The translations under genes were made by a program, and so were the position numbers. Positions 9,505-17,466 of a stretch of 64,000 nt of DNA are shown piece after piece. Every line of letters begins with the position of its first letter. Positions within the stretch are counted from its first letter, which is position 1. The notes below the pieces were generated by a model. The model searched no databases. It was given only the letters and a program-made list of their open reading frames with translations, and was not told the origin of the DNA. The DNA is from Clostridium_I sp047718555 (GTDB taxonomy: Bacteria; Bacillota; Clostridia; Clostridiales; Clostridiaceae), in NCBI RefSeq assembly GCF_047718555.1, contig NZ_JBDNRK010000010.1, positions 1 through 64,000 on the forward strand, written 5' to 3'.

Positions 9505-9570
9505 AAATAATAATACTCTTAGGATAAGATGCTTATGTCATCATCCTAAGAGTATTATTTTAAAATAATC
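9505..9570 (+). terminator. Terminator after the LysM-CAP gene
   Basis: A 17-bp perfect stem (AATAATACTCTTAGGAT and its complement) with a 17-nt loop, followed by TTAAAATAA. Confidence 0.8.
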
Positions 9571-9608
9571 GCACTATACTCTCATACATTCAAAAATAAA
9601 ATTTTAAT

Positions 9609-9907
9609 TTGACCTCTAGTCTCTCTAGTCAGTCAACATACCCTTTTTTATAGTTGAATGGCTTTAACCTCTAGTTTATCTAGTCGGTAAAATTGAACTC
9701 TCCTATGTTAATTAACTGTCATTATACTTCTTACCATTTTAGTTAAAAGTTCAATAAAATTATTATATTTATTAACTGCTAATAATTACAAAATCGTTAT
9801 TATTAAATTCAATAACGTAAGGTTAAGTTTAATTACTATAAAGATTACACATAAAAACCATCTCTACAATAAATTCAACTTAACCTCTAATTTCTATAGT
9901 CAGTTAA
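9609..9907. repeat. Three related mini-hairpins in a gene-free gap
   Basis: Copies lie at 9609-9636, 9663-9691 and 9880-9907. They share the layout NNNACCTCTAR-N5-TAGTCRGTNNN, with outer arms TTGAC/GTCAA, TTTA(A)CC/GGTAAA and TTAAC/GTTAA. The outer bases change together so pairing is kept. The rest of the gap before pheA shows nothing else I recognise. Confidence 0.55.
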
Positions 9908-9978
9908 TTAAATATTATTTTTTAAATTAATTATATACTTTACTTATTTCTTTGTCAAGAAAAATTCCATTAAATATT

Positions 9979-10827
9979 TTAACTATTTTTTAGTGCATTT
10001 TCATAAGTGCCCAATATCTTCACTTTATTACTTACGGAAATGTTCTCAATAGCTTCCTTTAAATCTTTATCTTCTAAATAATTACCATCTACATCAATAA
10101 AAAAGCAATATTTTCCTAGTGCCTGTTTATTAGGATGTGATGATATAGACATCAGATTAATACCCCTACAGGAAAATTCATTTAATATACTAGCTAGTGA
10201 GCCTGGTTTGTCTTCAGTTTGAGTAATAATTAAAGAGGTTTTATATTTTTTTCCTTCAAATTGAGAATAATTTTGAGTTTCTTCAGAAACAACTATGAAT
10301 CTTGTCTCATTTTCTTTAGAATCAGTTACATTTTCAATTTCATAGGGCAATTTAAATCCACTTTTAAGTATGTGCTGAGGTACTATAGCTGCCTCATGAA
10401 TATTGCCATACTTTGCATTGATAAAAGACTCTCCATTACTTTCAGTGGTTATAATTTTTACATTACTATCAAACTGTTCTAAAAACTCACAGCATTGACC
10501 TTGAGTTTTAAATTGAACATATATCTTTTCTACGTCAGAAATATTTTTTGAATTTGCTACAAAAGAAAATTGGATTGGAATAATAATTTCATCTATTATT
10601 TTTAATTCTGTTTTTGATAAGAGGTCAAGTGTTGGCTGAACATAACCATCCAGTGCATTTTCAATGGGTATCACCCCTAAATTACATTCTTCTCCAATGG
10701 CTTTAAAGGCTTTTGTTATACTTGGGTAAAAAATTATATTTCCATTAAAATCTTTTTCATTATAGTATTTTTTAGCTGCTATTTCACAAAAAGTTCCTGA
10801 TGGTCCAAGAGTGGCTATTTTTCTCAT
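9979..10827 (-). CDS. pheA: Prephenate dehydratase
   Basis: 282 aa. It converts prephenate to phenylpyruvate in phenylalanine synthesis. Residues 1-180 form the dehydratase domain, with GPSGTF at 8-13, PIENALDGYV near 56 and the catalytic TRF in NETRFIV near 170. An ACT regulatory domain follows (about 195-275). The ACT phenylalanine-binding motif usually written ESRP reads SSHP here (SISSHPNK), so feedback behaviour may differ. It is monocistronic; a short inverted repeat ATCTTATA...TATAAGAT lies about 90 bp upstream. Confidence 0.95.
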   Translation of the reverse strand: MRKIATLGPSGTFCEIAAKKYYNEKDFNGNIIFYPSITKAFKAIGEECNLGVIPIENALDGYVQPTLDLLSKTELKIIDEIIIPIQFSFVANSKNISDVEKIYVQFKTQGQCCEFLEQFDSNVKIITTESNGESFINAKYGNIHEAAIVPQHILKSGFKLPYEIENVTDSKENETRFIVVSEETQNYSQFEGKKYKTSLIITQTEDKPGSLASILNEFSCRGINLMSISSHPNKQALGKYCFFIDVDGNYLEDKDLKEAIENISVSNKVKILGTYENALKNS

Positions 10828-11062
10828 AAGTTATCTCCTAACTCAATAATTTTTCTATGCATTATATAACTTTATTTTACCACAAAAAGCATGTCACTGA
10901 TTATTTTTTGATATCTTATACTTACAGTTTATAAGATGTCCACAAATAAGAGAATTGTCAAAAAATAATTATTAAATTTATTAAGTTTATCCCTGAATTT
11001 ATTATTAATTTATCAATATTTTATTAAATAATTATGGATAGTATAAATTTAAAGTTTTTATA

Positions 11063-11091
11063 TTTACAGCCCCTAATCAGTGCTGTATAAT
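11063..11091 (+). promoter_or_regulatory. Sigma-A promoter of the leuA leader
   Basis: TTTACA at 11063-11068, a 17-bp spacer, then TATAAT at 11086-11091, directly ahead of the T-box leader. Confidence 0.75.
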
Positions 11092-11097
11092 CAAAGT

Positions 11098-11354
11098 CAA
11101 TACAAAGCAATGAACAGAAATAGTAGGGATATGTGAAATTTTCAGAGAACCGATGATGCTGTGATTTCGGTAATTTCAAAATCTTGAACTCGTCTGCAAG
11201 CTGTCTCCTGAAATTAGTAGGGTAGAACGTGTTCCTCCGTTATAAGGATAAATGGTAATTGCCGTTGATAAAGTGGGTTTTATAATGAAACTAATTAGAG
11301 TGGTACCGCGGGTTAGCCTCGTCTCTTTTATTGAGACGGGCTTTATTTATTTTA
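11098..11354 (+). promoter_or_regulatory. T-box riboswitch, leucine (CUC) specifier
   Basis: The T-box sequence AGAGTGGTACCGCGGG lies at 11297-11312 and leads into a terminator (CCTCGTCTC...GAGACGGG, then a U-rich tail). In stem I the loop-E strand AGTA at 11122-11125 pairs with GAA at 11186-11188. The next triplet, CTC at 11189-11191, is therefore the specifier, reading leucine. This fits the gene downstream: uncharged tRNA-Leu should stabilise the antiterminator and switch on 2-isopropylmalate synthase. Confidence 0.93.
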
Positions 11355-11381
11355 CATGGAATTTTAGTTTAGTCATAGAAT

Positions 11382-11428
11382 AAGAAATAACAAATCAAAT
11401 TCGCTAGCACATTGATTTGTTATTTCTT
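11382..11428 (+). other. Extra 17-bp hairpin between T-box and leuA
   Basis: Perfect arms at 11382-11398 and 11412-11428 with a 13-nt loop. The U-run after it is weak (TACAATAAT), so it may be a second attenuator, a processing site or an RNA stabiliser. Confidence 0.6.
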
Positions 11429-11437
11429 TACAATAAT

Positions 11438-11495
11438 GCATATTCAAATAACTAAATAGTCAGTTTTGACTTACTATTTATCTTTATATGCCTAA
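11438..11495. mobile_element. Short deletion derivative of the MITE-like element
   Basis: The 58 bp join the left end (GCATATTCAAATAACTAAAT) directly to the right end (TTTGACTTACTATTTATC...ATATGCC) of the 161-bp element. It lies just before the leuA ribosome site and supplies a false upstream ATG at 11488. Confidence 0.75.
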
Positions 11496-11517
11496 TTTAA
11501 ACAAAGGGGTTGATTTT

Positions 11518-13182
11518 GTGTCTTATTCAAAATATAGAAAATATCCTTCAGTTGATTTGAAAAATCGTCAATGGCCAGATAATCAAATTGAAAAAGCACC
11601 TAGATGGTGTAGTGTAGATTTACGTGACGGAAATCAGGCACTGCCAGTACCTATGAATGTTGAAGAAAAACTTAGAATGTATAAGTTACTTATAGATTTG
11701 GGCTTTAAAGAAATAGAAGTTGGCTTCCCAGCTGCCTCTAACACAGAATATACCTTTCTTCGTAAATTGATAGAGGATAATCTCATACCAGATGATGTAA
11801 CTGTTCAAGTACTTACTCAATCAAGAGAACATTTGATTAAGAAAACTTTTGAAGCTTTAAAGGGTGCAAAAAATGCCATAGTGCATCTCTATAATTCTAC
11901 TTCCGTACTACAAAGAAAAGTAGTTTTTAATAAGAGTAAAGAGGAAATAATTGATATAGCAGTAAGTGGTGCAAAACTTTTAAATGAATATAAAGAAAAA
12001 TACCCTGAAACCAATTTTTCCTTTGAATATTCCCCTGAAAGTTTCACTGGAACTGAGCTGGACTATGCACTTGAAATATGTGAAGCAGTAGTAGATGTTT
12101 GGAAGCCAACATCAGAAAATAAGGTAATTATAAATTTACCTTCTACAGTAGAAATGGCTACTCCTAATGTATATGCAGATCAAATAGAATGGATCTGTAA
12201 ACACATTAAGAATAGGGAGAATATTATAATCAGTCTTCATACTCACAATGACAGAGGTACCTGCACTGCCTCCAGTGAGTTAGGTCTTCTTGCGGGAGCA
12301 GATAGAATTGAAGGAACATTATTTGGAAATGGTGAAAGAACAGGTAATCTGGATATAGTTACCATGGCTATGAATATGTATTCCCAGGGTATAGATCCAA
12401 AATTGGATTTTTCAAATATATATAATGCAGTGAAGATATATGAAGAATGTACTAACATGAATGTTCATGAACGTCATCCCTATGCAGGTAAATTAGTTTA
12501 CACAGCATTCTCAGGTTCTCATCAGGATGCTATAAGGAAAGGTCTTAAAGCTTTGGAAGAGGAAAGCAATCCTTATTGGGAAGTTCCTTATCTTGCCATA
12601 GATCCTCATGATTTAGGCAGAGAATATGAGGAAATCATTCGTATAAACAGTCAATCCGGTAAGGGCGGTACTGCTTATATTATGGAAAGTGATTTTGGGT
12701 TTATATTGCCTAAAGAAATGCACAAGGAATTTGGAGCTATTGTTAAAGAAAAATCTGATACTTTAGGTACAGAACTCAGTGCAGAACAGATATTTGAATT
12801 ATTTGAAAATGAATATTTAGACAGAAAAACACCTTATACTTTAAAGAGCTATGAAACTGAATCAGTGCAAAATGTAGAGGATGATAAAAATGTGCTTAAT
12901 ATTAACGCCACTATAAATGTAGATGGAACTGATAAAAATATCGAAGGAACAGGTAATGGCCCCGTAGATGCTTTCTTCAATGCACTCCATGCTTCCAATA
13001 TAAATGGATGTAGATTTATTTCCTATGATCAACATGCACTGGATAAGGGTTCTCGCTCTAAAGCAGTATCTTATATTCAAATAGAAAATAATAACAAGAG
13101 ATATTTTGGAGTTGGTGTATCTGAAAATACAAATACCTCTTCTCTAAAAGCTTTAATTAGTGCTATTAATAGATGTAAATAG
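11518..13182 (+). CDS. leuA: 2-isopropylmalate synthase (long, LeuA2-type)
   Basis: 554 aa from a GTG at 11518, which follows AAAGGGG by 8 nt. The ATG at 11488 lies inside a repeat end and is rejected. The enzyme condenses acetyl-CoA with ketoisovalerate, the committed step to leucine. The TIM-barrel domain shows VDLRDGNQAL near residue 34 and the metal-binding SLHTHNDRG near 240. The C-terminal 130 residues form the LeuA dimer/regulatory domain. The length fits the yeast-like branch. Regulation by the leucine T-box ahead of it supports leucine synthesis over other DRE-TIM functions. Confidence 0.93.
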   Translation: MSYSKYRKYPSVDLKNRQWPDNQIEKAPRWCSVDLRDGNQALPVPMNVEEKLRMYKLLIDLGFKEIEVGFPAASNTEYTFLRKLIEDNLIPDDVTVQVLTQSREHLIKKTFEALKGAKNAIVHLYNSTSVLQRKVVFNKSKEEIIDIAVSGAKLLNEYKEKYPETNFSFEYSPESFTGTELDYALEICEAVVDVWKPTSENKVIINLPSTVEMATPNVYADQIEWICKHIKNRENIIISLHTHNDRGTCTASSELGLLAGADRIEGTLFGNGERTGNLDIVTMAMNMYSQGIDPKLDFSNIYNAVKIYEECTNMNVHERHPYAGKLVYTAFSGSHQDAIRKGLKALEEESNPYWEVPYLAIDPHDLGREYEEIIRINSQSGKGGTAYIMESDFGFILPKEMHKEFGAIVKEKSDTLGTELSAEQIFELFENEYLDRKTPYTLKSYETESVQNVEDDKNVLNINATINVDGTDKNIEGTGNGPVDAFFNALHASNINGCRFISYDQHALDKGSRSKAVSYIQIENNNKRYFGVGVSENTNTSSLKALISAINRCK

Positions 13183-13188
13183 TGTAAA

Positions 13189-13236
13189 TTAAAAGCCCTC
13201 TAAAGCTAAAAGGCTATAGGGGCTTTTAATTTTTTT
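13189..13236 (+). terminator. Terminator after leuA
   Basis: TTAAAAGCCC and GGGCTTTTAA arms followed by seven T residues. The T-run touches the stop codon of the convergent copper chaperone gene. Confidence 0.8.
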
Positions 13237-13444
13237 ATACAGCTTGTATACCTACCACATCATATCCAGCATCTTCAATGGCAGCTTTTATCTTTTCATC
13301 AGCTATACTTCCTACTTCTGCTTCAGCAAATTTATTCTCTAAGCTTACGTTTATAGCATCAGCTCCAATTTCCTTTAAAGCCTCCTCTACATGTTTTACA
13401 CAATGTCCACAGCTCATTCCTTCAATTGATATTTTCTTTTTCAT
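13235..13444 (-). CDS. copZ: Copper chaperone, HMA domain (CopZ-like)
   Basis: 69 aa, a single heavy-metal-associated domain with the metal site GMSCGHC (C12, C15) and the usual beta-alpha-beta-beta-alpha-beta length. It would carry Cu(I) to the ATPase CopA encoded upstream. The start follows a GGGAGAG ribosome site. A 300-bp stretch of two repeats separates it from copA, so it may have its own promoter or depend on read-through. Confidence 0.92.
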   Translation of the reverse strand: MKKKISIEGMSCGHCVKHVEEALKEIGADAINVSLENKFAEAEVGSIADEKIKAAIEDAGYDVVGIQAV

Positions 13445-13471
13445 TTAAATCTCTCCCTTTTATTTTATATT

Positions 13472-13590
13472 TTATCCAACGGCTAACTGCTGTAGCCTTC
13501 CACTTTAAGTATCAGTAACAGTATCACACCTTTAGATAAGTATTTATGAATTTCAGTGGGAGAAACCGTCCCACTGGAATTAAAATTATA
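13472..13590. repeat. Diverged TTATCC-family repeat
   Basis: It begins TTTATCCAACGGCTAACTGC, like one end of the TTATCC family, contains AAGTATCAGTA...GTATCA and ends with a CAGTGGGA...TCCCACTG hairpin similar to that at 25330. Confidence 0.55.
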
Positions 13591-13592
13591 TT

Positions 13593-13753
13593 AAGGCATA
13601 TGAAAATAAATAGTAAGTCAAAGATGCGACGGATATTTTGAATCATACAAGGAAACAGGTTCTGAGGATAGTAAGCTATCTGAGGGTTCTGTTGACGCAG
13701 TAGGATTTAAAATAGGCTAGCATACTGACTAGTTATTTATTTGAATGTGCCTA
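13593..13753. mobile_element. Full-length palindromic MITE-like element, copy A
   Basis: 161 bp from TAAGGCATATG to ATGTGCCTAA. By eye it is identical to the reverse complement of 54626-54788 except for five bases. The whole unit folds on itself around AGATAG-N4-CTATCT and is flanked by TAA on both sides. It carries no open reading frame. It lies at the copA stop codon. Confidence 0.88.
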
Positions 13754-16207
13754 AGTTAAAGGCTTAAATCTCTTTAGTCTAAGCGCATTTGTCAATACGG
13801 ATACTGAACTGAAACTCATTGCCAGTGCAGCTATTATAGGATTTAAAAGTGGTCCTCCAAATAGATATAATATGCCCATGGCTACTGGTATTCCCAAGAT
13901 GTTATAACCAAAAGCCCAAAATAAATTTTCTTTTATATTTTTTATAGTCTTCTTACTGAGCTCAATGGCTGTAGGTACATCCATCAAATCACTTCTCATA
14001 AGCACAATATCCGCTGATTCCATGGCTACATCAGTACCTGAACCAATAGCTATTCCTATATCTGCCTGTGCTAGTGCCGGAGCATCATTTATTCCATCTC
14101 CAACCATAGCCACCTTTTTACCTTCTGCCTGAAGTTTCTTTACTTCATTTGCCTTATCCTGTGGTAAAACTTCTGATAACACTCTATCTATACCTACCTG
14201 CTTTGCTATAGCTTCCGCTGTCTTTTTATTATCACCAGTAATCATAGCCACTTCAACCCCCATTTTATGGAGCTTTTCAATGGCTTTCTTACTATTTTCC
14301 TTAACAATATCTGCTACAGCTATAATACCCATAAGCTTCTCTTTTGAAGCTATATACATCGGAGTTTTACCTTCTCTAGCCAATCTATCAGATTCTTCTT
14401 CAAATCCAGTTAAAGATATACCGCTGCTATCCATTAATTTCTTATTTCCAAGTAATATTATCTTCGAATCTACGTTAACTTCGATTCCATGTCCCGGTAT
14501 TGCTTTAAAATCACTGACATCTATTAATTCCACAGCATCTTCTTCTGCTCTTTTCACAATAGCTTCTCCTAAAGGATGTTCAGACCTTTTTTCTGCTGAT
14601 GCAGCAATTTTAATTATATCTTTCTCATTTATCCCTTCAGTAACTATTATGTCTGTAACTTTAGGCTTCCCTTCTGTAATAGTTCCCGTCTTGTCAAAAA
14701 CTATAGTCTGTATCTTGTGGGATGTTTCCAGTGCCACTCCACTTTTAATTAAGACTCCATATTCTGCTCCTTTTCCTGTACCTACCATTATTGCTGTAGG
14801 CGTAGCTAGACCAAGAGCACAAGGACAAGCTATTACAAGCACTGATATAAATATGGTTAAAGAAAACACACCACTCTTACCAGATATAAGCCATGCCAGA
14901 GAAGCTATAATTGCAAGAGTCATAACCACAGGAACAAAATATCCAGATATTATATCTGCCAGCTTAGCTATAGGTGCTTTTGAACCCTGTGCATCTTCCA
15001 CCAATTTAATAATTTGTGAAAGCGCAGTGTCCTTACCTACCTTAGTAACTTTGTATTTTATAGATCCATTTTTATTTATACTGGCACCAATGATTTTATC
15101 ACCAATATTTTTTTCTACTGGTATACTCTCCCCTGTGAGCATAGACTCGTCTACAGAAGTATTGCCTTCTACCACTTCTCCGTCTACAGGCATCTTTTCA
15201 CCAGGCTTAACTATTACAATATCATTAATCTCTACTTCATCTATAGGAATTTCTATTTCTTTTGCATCTCTAATTATAGTAGCAGTTTTAGGTGCAAGTC
15301 CCATAAGTTTTTTTATGGCTTCGGAAGTCTTGCCCTTAGATACAGCTTCCATATATTTTCCCAGTGTAATAAGTGTTAAAATAACTCCAGCGGATTCAAA
15401 ATATAATTGAATTTCACCAGTTCCTAAAAATAACTCTTCAATAACACCATAAAGACTATATAAAAAGGCAGCTGAAGTTCCCAGTGCAACCAATGAATCC
15501 ATATTAGGACTTAATTTTATAAGTGATCTAAAGCCAATAATAAAATATTTTCTTCCTTCAATTATAATTGGCAATACTAAAGCTAATTCTATTACCCCAT
15601 AAATTTTAGGATGCATCATGGGACTTATATTCATTGGAAGCCCTATATTGAACCATTCCAGTATCATTGGTCCCATAGCTACTATTAGAAGAGGAACTGC
15701 AAATATAGCTGATATGACAAATCTTTTCCAAATAGCCTTTATTTGTTTTTCTTTTTTTTCTCTATCCGTATCAACAGTTGTTTCCTCTTCTAAAGCCTTA
15801 TATCCAGCTTTTTCTATTGCCTTTTTAATGTCCCCAACTCTAACTTTTGACGGTTCAAAGGTAATATTCAATTTTTCTGTGGCAATATTTACATTTGCTT
15901 CAAGCACACCATCCAATTTTTTACAAGCTCTCTCTACTGCTTTTACACATGCTGCACAAGTCATTCCCTCTATTTTTAAAATCTTATTTGTAGACTCAAT
16001 TAATGCCTTGTATCCGGCCTTCTCAATTGCCGCCTGAATATCTGGTATAGAAACTTTAGCTTCATCAAAGCTTATATTTAATTTTTCCGTAGCAAGATTG
16101 ACATTGGCTTCTTCTACACCCTCAAGTTTTTTTGAAACCCTCTCTACAGCCTTTGCACAGGCAGCACAGGTCATTCCCTCTATTTTTAGAGTCTTACTTA
16201 CTTCCAT
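13751..16207 (-). CDS. copA: Copper-exporting P1B-type ATPase
   Basis: 818 aa from the ATG at 16207 behind AAAGGGGGG. Two N-terminal HMA domains carry GMTCAAC at C14/C17 and C84/C87. The core has the TGES actuator motif, the CPC transmembrane metal site (IACPCALGLATPT), the phosphorylation site DKTGT and the MVGDGINDAPAL hinge. It exports Cu(I) from the cytoplasm. The gene follows csoR by 16 bp in one operon under probable CsoR control. Its stop codon TAG overlaps the end of the MITE-like element; without the insertion the same position would read TAA. Confidence 0.96.
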   Translation of the reverse strand: MEVSKTLKIEGMTCAACAKAVERVSKKLEGVEEANVNLATEKLNISFDEAKVSIPDIQAAIEKAGYKALIESTNKILKIEGMTCAACVKAVERACKKLDGVLEANVNIATEKLNITFEPSKVRVGDIKKAIEKAGYKALEEETTVDTDREKKEKQIKAIWKRFVISAIFAVPLLIVAMGPMILEWFNIGLPMNISPMMHPKIYGVIELALVLPIIIEGRKYFIIGFRSLIKLSPNMDSLVALGTSAAFLYSLYGVIEELFLGTGEIQLYFESAGVILTLITLGKYMEAVSKGKTSEAIKKLMGLAPKTATIIRDAKEIEIPIDEVEINDIVIVKPGEKMPVDGEVVEGNTSVDESMLTGESIPVEKNIGDKIIGASINKNGSIKYKVTKVGKDTALSQIIKLVEDAQGSKAPIAKLADIISGYFVPVVMTLAIIASLAWLISGKSGVFSLTIFISVLVIACPCALGLATPTAIMVGTGKGAEYGVLIKSGVALETSHKIQTIVFDKTGTITEGKPKVTDIIVTEGINEKDIIKIAASAEKRSEHPLGEAIVKRAEEDAVELIDVSDFKAIPGHGIEVNVDSKIILLGNKKLMDSSGISLTGFEEESDRLAREGKTPMYIASKEKLMGIIAVADIVKENSKKAIEKLHKMGVEVAMITGDNKKTAEAIAKQVGIDRVLSEVLPQDKANEVKKLQAEGKKVAMVGDGINDAPALAQADIGIAIGSGTDVAMESADIVLMRSDLMDVPTAIELSKKTIKNIKENLFWAFGYNILGIPVAMGILYLFGGPLLNPIIAALAMSFSSVSVLTNALRLKRFKPLT

Positions 16208-16223
16208 TATATTTTTCCCCCCT

Positions 16224-16490
16224 TTATTTTCCCATAAGTCTGCCAAGCAAGTCTATTATCTCATCAACCTTCTTATCACCATTATCATGCATGAAAGCAT
16301 CCTTTACACAATGATTTAAATGTTGTTTTAATATGAGCATATTTGCTTTCTTTAAAAGAGATTGTGCTGCAATAATTTGATTGGATACATCAATACAATA
16401 TCTTCCTTCTTCTATCATTTTTATTATTCCCTCTATTTGCCCTTTTGATGTTTTTAATGCCTTCACTGCATCTAATTTTTCATTATTCAT
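16224..16490 (-). CDS. csoR: Copper-sensing repressor CsoR
   Basis: 88 aa, all-helical DUF156 family. The Cu(I) ligand set of CsoR is present: C32, H57 and C61 (RYCIDVSNQ and QHLNHCV). CsoR tetramers leave DNA when copper binds, allowing copA expression. It is the first gene of csoR-copA, and a GC-rich CsoR-type operator overlaps its leader at 16501-16520. Confidence 0.94.
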   Translation of the reverse strand: MNNEKLDAVKALKTSKGQIEGIIKMIEEGRYCIDVSNQIIAAQSLLKKANMLILKQHLNHCVKDAFMHDNGDKKVDEIIDLLGRLMGK

Positions 16491-16500
16491 AAAATATATC

Positions 16501-16520
16501 CACCTCCCCCCTGAGGGGTG
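16501..16520. promoter_or_regulatory. Candidate CsoR operator
   Basis: CACCTCCCCCCTGAGGGGTG is an imperfect GC-rich palindrome in AT-rich surroundings, 10 bp ahead of csoR and just downstream of a likely -10. CsoR sites are typically G-runs facing C-runs. Confidence 0.65.
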
Positions 16521-16542
16521 ATATTATTGTAACAAAATAATT

Positions 16543-16561
16543 GATAATGATACTTATTATC
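16543..16561. promoter_or_regulatory. Fur-box-like operator ahead of csoR
   Basis: GATAATGATACTTATTATC matches 17 of 19 positions of the classical Fur box and sits around the probable -35 of the csoR promoter. Confidence 0.6.
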
Positions 16562-16655
16562 TATTTACTTGTTTAAAATCATTATAACATATTTTTGTGT
16601 AGATTTTGTGTAGATTATAATATTTTATAATTCATAATGTAAATATTGATTATCT

Positions 16656-16695
16656 CACAAAAAGTATATCTAATAAAATGTATATACTTTTTGTG
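16656..16695. terminator. Hairpin downstream of kdpE
   Basis: 14-bp perfect arms (CACAAAAAGTATAT and complement) with a 12-nt loop, 20 bp beyond the kdpE stop. The U-run lies inside the 3' arm rather than after it. Confidence 0.55.
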
Positions 16696-16715
16696 ACGGA
16701 TATTTCAAATTGAAG

Positions 16716-17414
16716 CTATTCGTCCACAAGTCTATATCCTACTCCAACCTCAGTATATATGTACTCAGGCTGAGCAGGATCTTTTTCTATCTTTCTTCTC
16801 AGATTCGCCATAAAAACTCTTAAAGATTGAGTTTCATTTCCCACAGATGTACCCCAAATTTCATGGATAATAAAATTGTGGGTAAGCACTTTACCTGAAT
16901 ATTTACAAAGTAATGACATTATTTTATATTCTATGGGAGTAAGATGTATTTCTTCATCTTCTAACGTTACTCGCCTTTTTTGAAAGTCAATAAACAGATT
17001 CTTCACCTTGAAAGTATTAATCACTTCATTTTTATCTTTATCTAATCCAGTATGTCTTAGAGATACACGAATTCTCGCAAGAAGTTCTCCTATGCCAAAA
17101 GGTTTAGTTAAATAATCATCTGCCCCTTTGTCAAGTGCTTCAACTTTTTGTCTTTCATTTTCTCTTGCTGATACAATTATAATTGGAATACTAGACCACT
17201 CTCTTACTTTGGATATAACTTCAATTCCATCAATATCTGGAAGCCCTAAGTCTAATATTATAAGATCAGGCCTATTGGCCATTGAAAGTACAATTGCCTC
17301 ATTTCCTTTATCGGTTTCAATATATCTATACCCTTGAGTAGCTATTGCTGCAGTTATAAAATTTCTTATTGGTTTGTCATCCTCAACAACAAGTATATAT
17401 GGCTTATTTTCCAT
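16716..17414 (-). CDS. kdpE: KDP operon response regulator
   Basis: 232 aa from the ATG at 17414, preceded by AGGAGAAGGGG. An OmpR-type regulator: the receiver domain (1-120) has the acidic pair VVEDD, the phosphoacceptor in LIILDLGLPD and the lysine of DYLTKPFGIGEL. A C-terminal winged helix (about 135-230) ends in the GVGYRL signature. It lies 52 bp after kdpD, its cognate kinase gene, and should activate the kdp transporter promoter at low potassium or turgor. Confidence 0.95.
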   Translation of the reverse strand: MENKPYILVVEDDKPIRNFITAAIATQGYRYIETDKGNEAIVLSMANRPDLIILDLGLPDIDGIEVISKVREWSSIPIIIVSARENERQKVEALDKGADDYLTKPFGIGELLARIRVSLRHTGLDKDKNEVINTFKVKNLFIDFQKRRVTLEDEEIHLTPIEYKIMSLLCKYSGKVLTHNFIIHEIWGTSVGNETQSLRVFMANLRRKIEKDPAQPEYIYTEVGVGYRLVDE

Positions 17415-17466
17415 ATTCAATCCCCTTCTCCTCATTATTTTAATATTTTTACAAAAGAATAATAAT

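Noticed and set aside
11488..11517. ATG start for leuA at 11488
   Set aside because: It lies in the end of a short repeat element; GTG 11518 has AAAGGGG at proper distance and matches homologue N termini.
14280..15410. A 376-codon plus-strand open frame
   Set aside because: It runs antisense through copA, has no ribosome site and low-complexity Ser/Ile composition; it is a shadow of the ATPase gene.
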